From assembly GCA_021812825.1 (NCBI GenBank), contig JAKAMO010000011.1:1-41328 (forward strand): a stretch of 41,328 bases of DNA, written 5' to 3'. The notes beneath the pieces were generated by a model. That model saw only the letters and a program-made list of their open reading frames with translations. It was not told where the DNA came from and made no database searches. The DNA is from a bacterium (GTDB lineage: Bacteria > Elusimicrobiota > Elusimicrobia > Elusimicrobiales > UBA9959). Of the stretch, positions 40,298-41,328 are shown in pieces. A program made the position numbers and the translations under genes. The first letter of the stretch is position 1. Every line of letters starts with the position of its first letter.

Positions 40298-41328
40298 TTA
40301 TTGCAGCCTGATGTATTTCTTGTACATCACGCTCTCGGTCCATTTCACGGTGCTGTTCTCGGCCTTGCGGACCTCGTAAAAGTCCCCGTCGTCGGCGAGT
40401 ATCAGCACCCTGTCGCCGGCTTTCAGGCCGCTGACCGTTACCCCCGCCACCGGGGCGTTGTCCCTCAGGACGATGCCGACCTTGTTGTTGTTCACGATGG
40501 TATACGGCTGGCGTGAATCCCCGATAGACTTGCCTTTTTCCGTGAACGTCGCGTAGATGGCGTCGGCGCCGGGGGCGGCGACGTCGAAGAGCTTGCCGAT
40601 CCGGACATTCGCCACGGTCGTAGTCCGGCCGGCCACTCCGGCGGCGCTCAGATTGGGCGCGATGGTTATATCGCCGCGCTCGCTCCTGGCCGTTATGGCG
40701 ATGTTGCCCGAAGGCTGGAAGCCGAAGTTCTTTATCTCGGCCCGCATCAGCACGTTTTCGCCCGCCTCGAACTGGCCGTTGCCGTTCTCGTCGTAGAGCG
40801 AAACGGAGGCGATCTTCAGGACCGCGTTCTCCCGGTAATACTTGTCGGCCGCGGCTATGCCGGCCTTCTTGCCGGCCTCGAAAGCGCCGGGGTAGACCTG
40901 GGCGGCCATCTTCTCGTAGCCTTCTTTATAGCCGCGCTTGGTAGCCTCGGCGCAGCCGTCCGCGAAGCCTTCCCTCTGGCCCGCGACACGCCCGTCTTTG
41001 TTCCCCTGGGCCCTCTGGGCGGCGTATTCCCTGTTGCTGTATTCCTGATAATAAGCCGCGTACGCCGAATCATACGCCGCGGAATAAGCCGCCTGGTAGC
41101 CGGCCTGTTTTCCCTCGATATAGCCCTCGCGGTAGCTTATGGCGTACTGCTCGTCGTAGGCGCGCCTGTAGGCCATATCGTAGCTCTCGCGGTAGCCTTC
41201 CCGCTTGCCTTCCTCGTACGCGCGCCTGTAGGCGTTCTGATAGCCCTCTCTATAGCCGTTATTGTAGGCCTGCGTCTCTTCCGGGGTAGTATACCCGGCG
41301 CGGACCAGCTCTATAGGCAGCGTCTTCC
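40298..41328 (-). CDS. Tyrosine-periodic repeat protein with beta-sandwich C-terminus (5' end outside window)
   Basis: At least 342 residues; the frame stays open to the window edge, so the ATG at 41176 is probably internal. The first 185 or so visible residues are a low-complexity helix with Tyr and Gly/Ala about every four residues, such as GYREGYQNAYRRAYEEGKRE and AAYSAAYDSAYAAYYQEY. The spacing recalls GxxxG-type deca-repeats. The C-terminal 150 residues look like a beta-sandwich starting VLKIASVSLYDENGNGQFEA, with an Asn/Asp-Gly loop of calcium-binding type, and finish with an SH3-like stretch (AGDRVLILADDGDFYEV). Upstream partner of the serine protease gene. No family named with confidence. 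Confidence 0.8.
   Translation of the reverse strand, partial: KTLPIELVRAGYTTPEETQAYNNGYREGYQNAYRRAYEEGKREGYRESYDMAYRRAYDEQYAISYREGYIEGKQAGYQAAYSAAYDSAYAAYYQEYSNREYAAQRAQGNKDGRVAGQREGFADGCAEATKRGYKEGYEKMAAQVYPGAFEAGKKAGIAAADKYYRENAVLKIASVSLYDENGNGQFEAGENVLMRAEIKNFGFQPSGNIAITARSERGDITIAPNLSAAGVAGRTTTVANVRIGKLFDVAAPGADAIYATFTEKGKSIGDSRQPYTIVNNNKVGIVLRDNAPVAGVTVSGLKAGDRVLILADDGDFYEVRKAENSTVKWTESVMYKKYIRLQ

Noticed and set aside
1..41328. tRNA, rRNA, riboswitch or CRISPR features
   Set aside because: I looked for characteristic tRNA arms, T-box or other riboswitch cores and spaced direct repeats and saw none I could support; a covariance-model search would be decisive.

Overview
The window is GC-rich (most third codon positions are G or C) and comes from a bacterium with two membranes: it encodes LptE, the lipid II flippase MurJ and many proteins with signal peptides or lipoboxes. 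The gene order phoH-ybeY and leuS-lptE-holA-rpsT-murJ-uvrC, the TIGR02147-like regulators and the abundance of unknown exported proteins fit Elusimicrobiota or a similar deep-branching phylum. That placement is inference from gene content; no rRNA or other marker is present to settle it.

Positions 1-10.7 kb are ordinary housekeeping DNA, mostly on the plus strand: the end of glgC, a phoH-ybeY pair, a minus-strand CBS-domain gene, then leuS, lptE, holA, minus-strand rpsT, murJ and a shortened uvrC. A palindrome-bounded non-coding element and a small alkyltransferase-like gene follow.

From 10.85 kb to the window end (30 kb) every recognisable gene lies on the minus strand. With few exceptions these genes encode exported proteins: lipoproteins, repeat proteins, two clostripain-like (C11) peptidases, a HExxH metallopeptidase-like protein, a trypsin-like protease, a formylglycine-enzyme-fold protein, a TolB-like propeller and several proteins of unknown function. 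Two paralogous regulator loci (10.85-12.56 kb and 19.36-21.08 kb) and one receiver-domain protein are embedded in this island. Gene debris is scattered through it: an IS4-like transposase start, a truncated propeller gene duplicated at about 98% identity, and two paralogue fragments.

Two shared features tie the island together. First, eight transcription units start with the same composite upstream region: a -10 hexamer near TAAACT, a weak -35 exactly 17 bases upstream, and further upstream CGTAAG or CGTAGG followed, exactly 14 bases further out, by an A/T-tract that is part of an AAAA-N5/6-TTTT dyad in six copies. Second, seven otherwise unrelated proteins share an N-terminal membrane segment followed by HIP(S/A/T)DLRDA; in five of them this is conserved at the DNA level, as if a leader cassette had been copied onto different passengers. 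My working model is a co-regulated set of exported proteins with a common N-terminal sorting or anchoring module, possibly controlled by the TIGR02147-like regulators. The two shared features are visible in the sequence; the functional links are inference.
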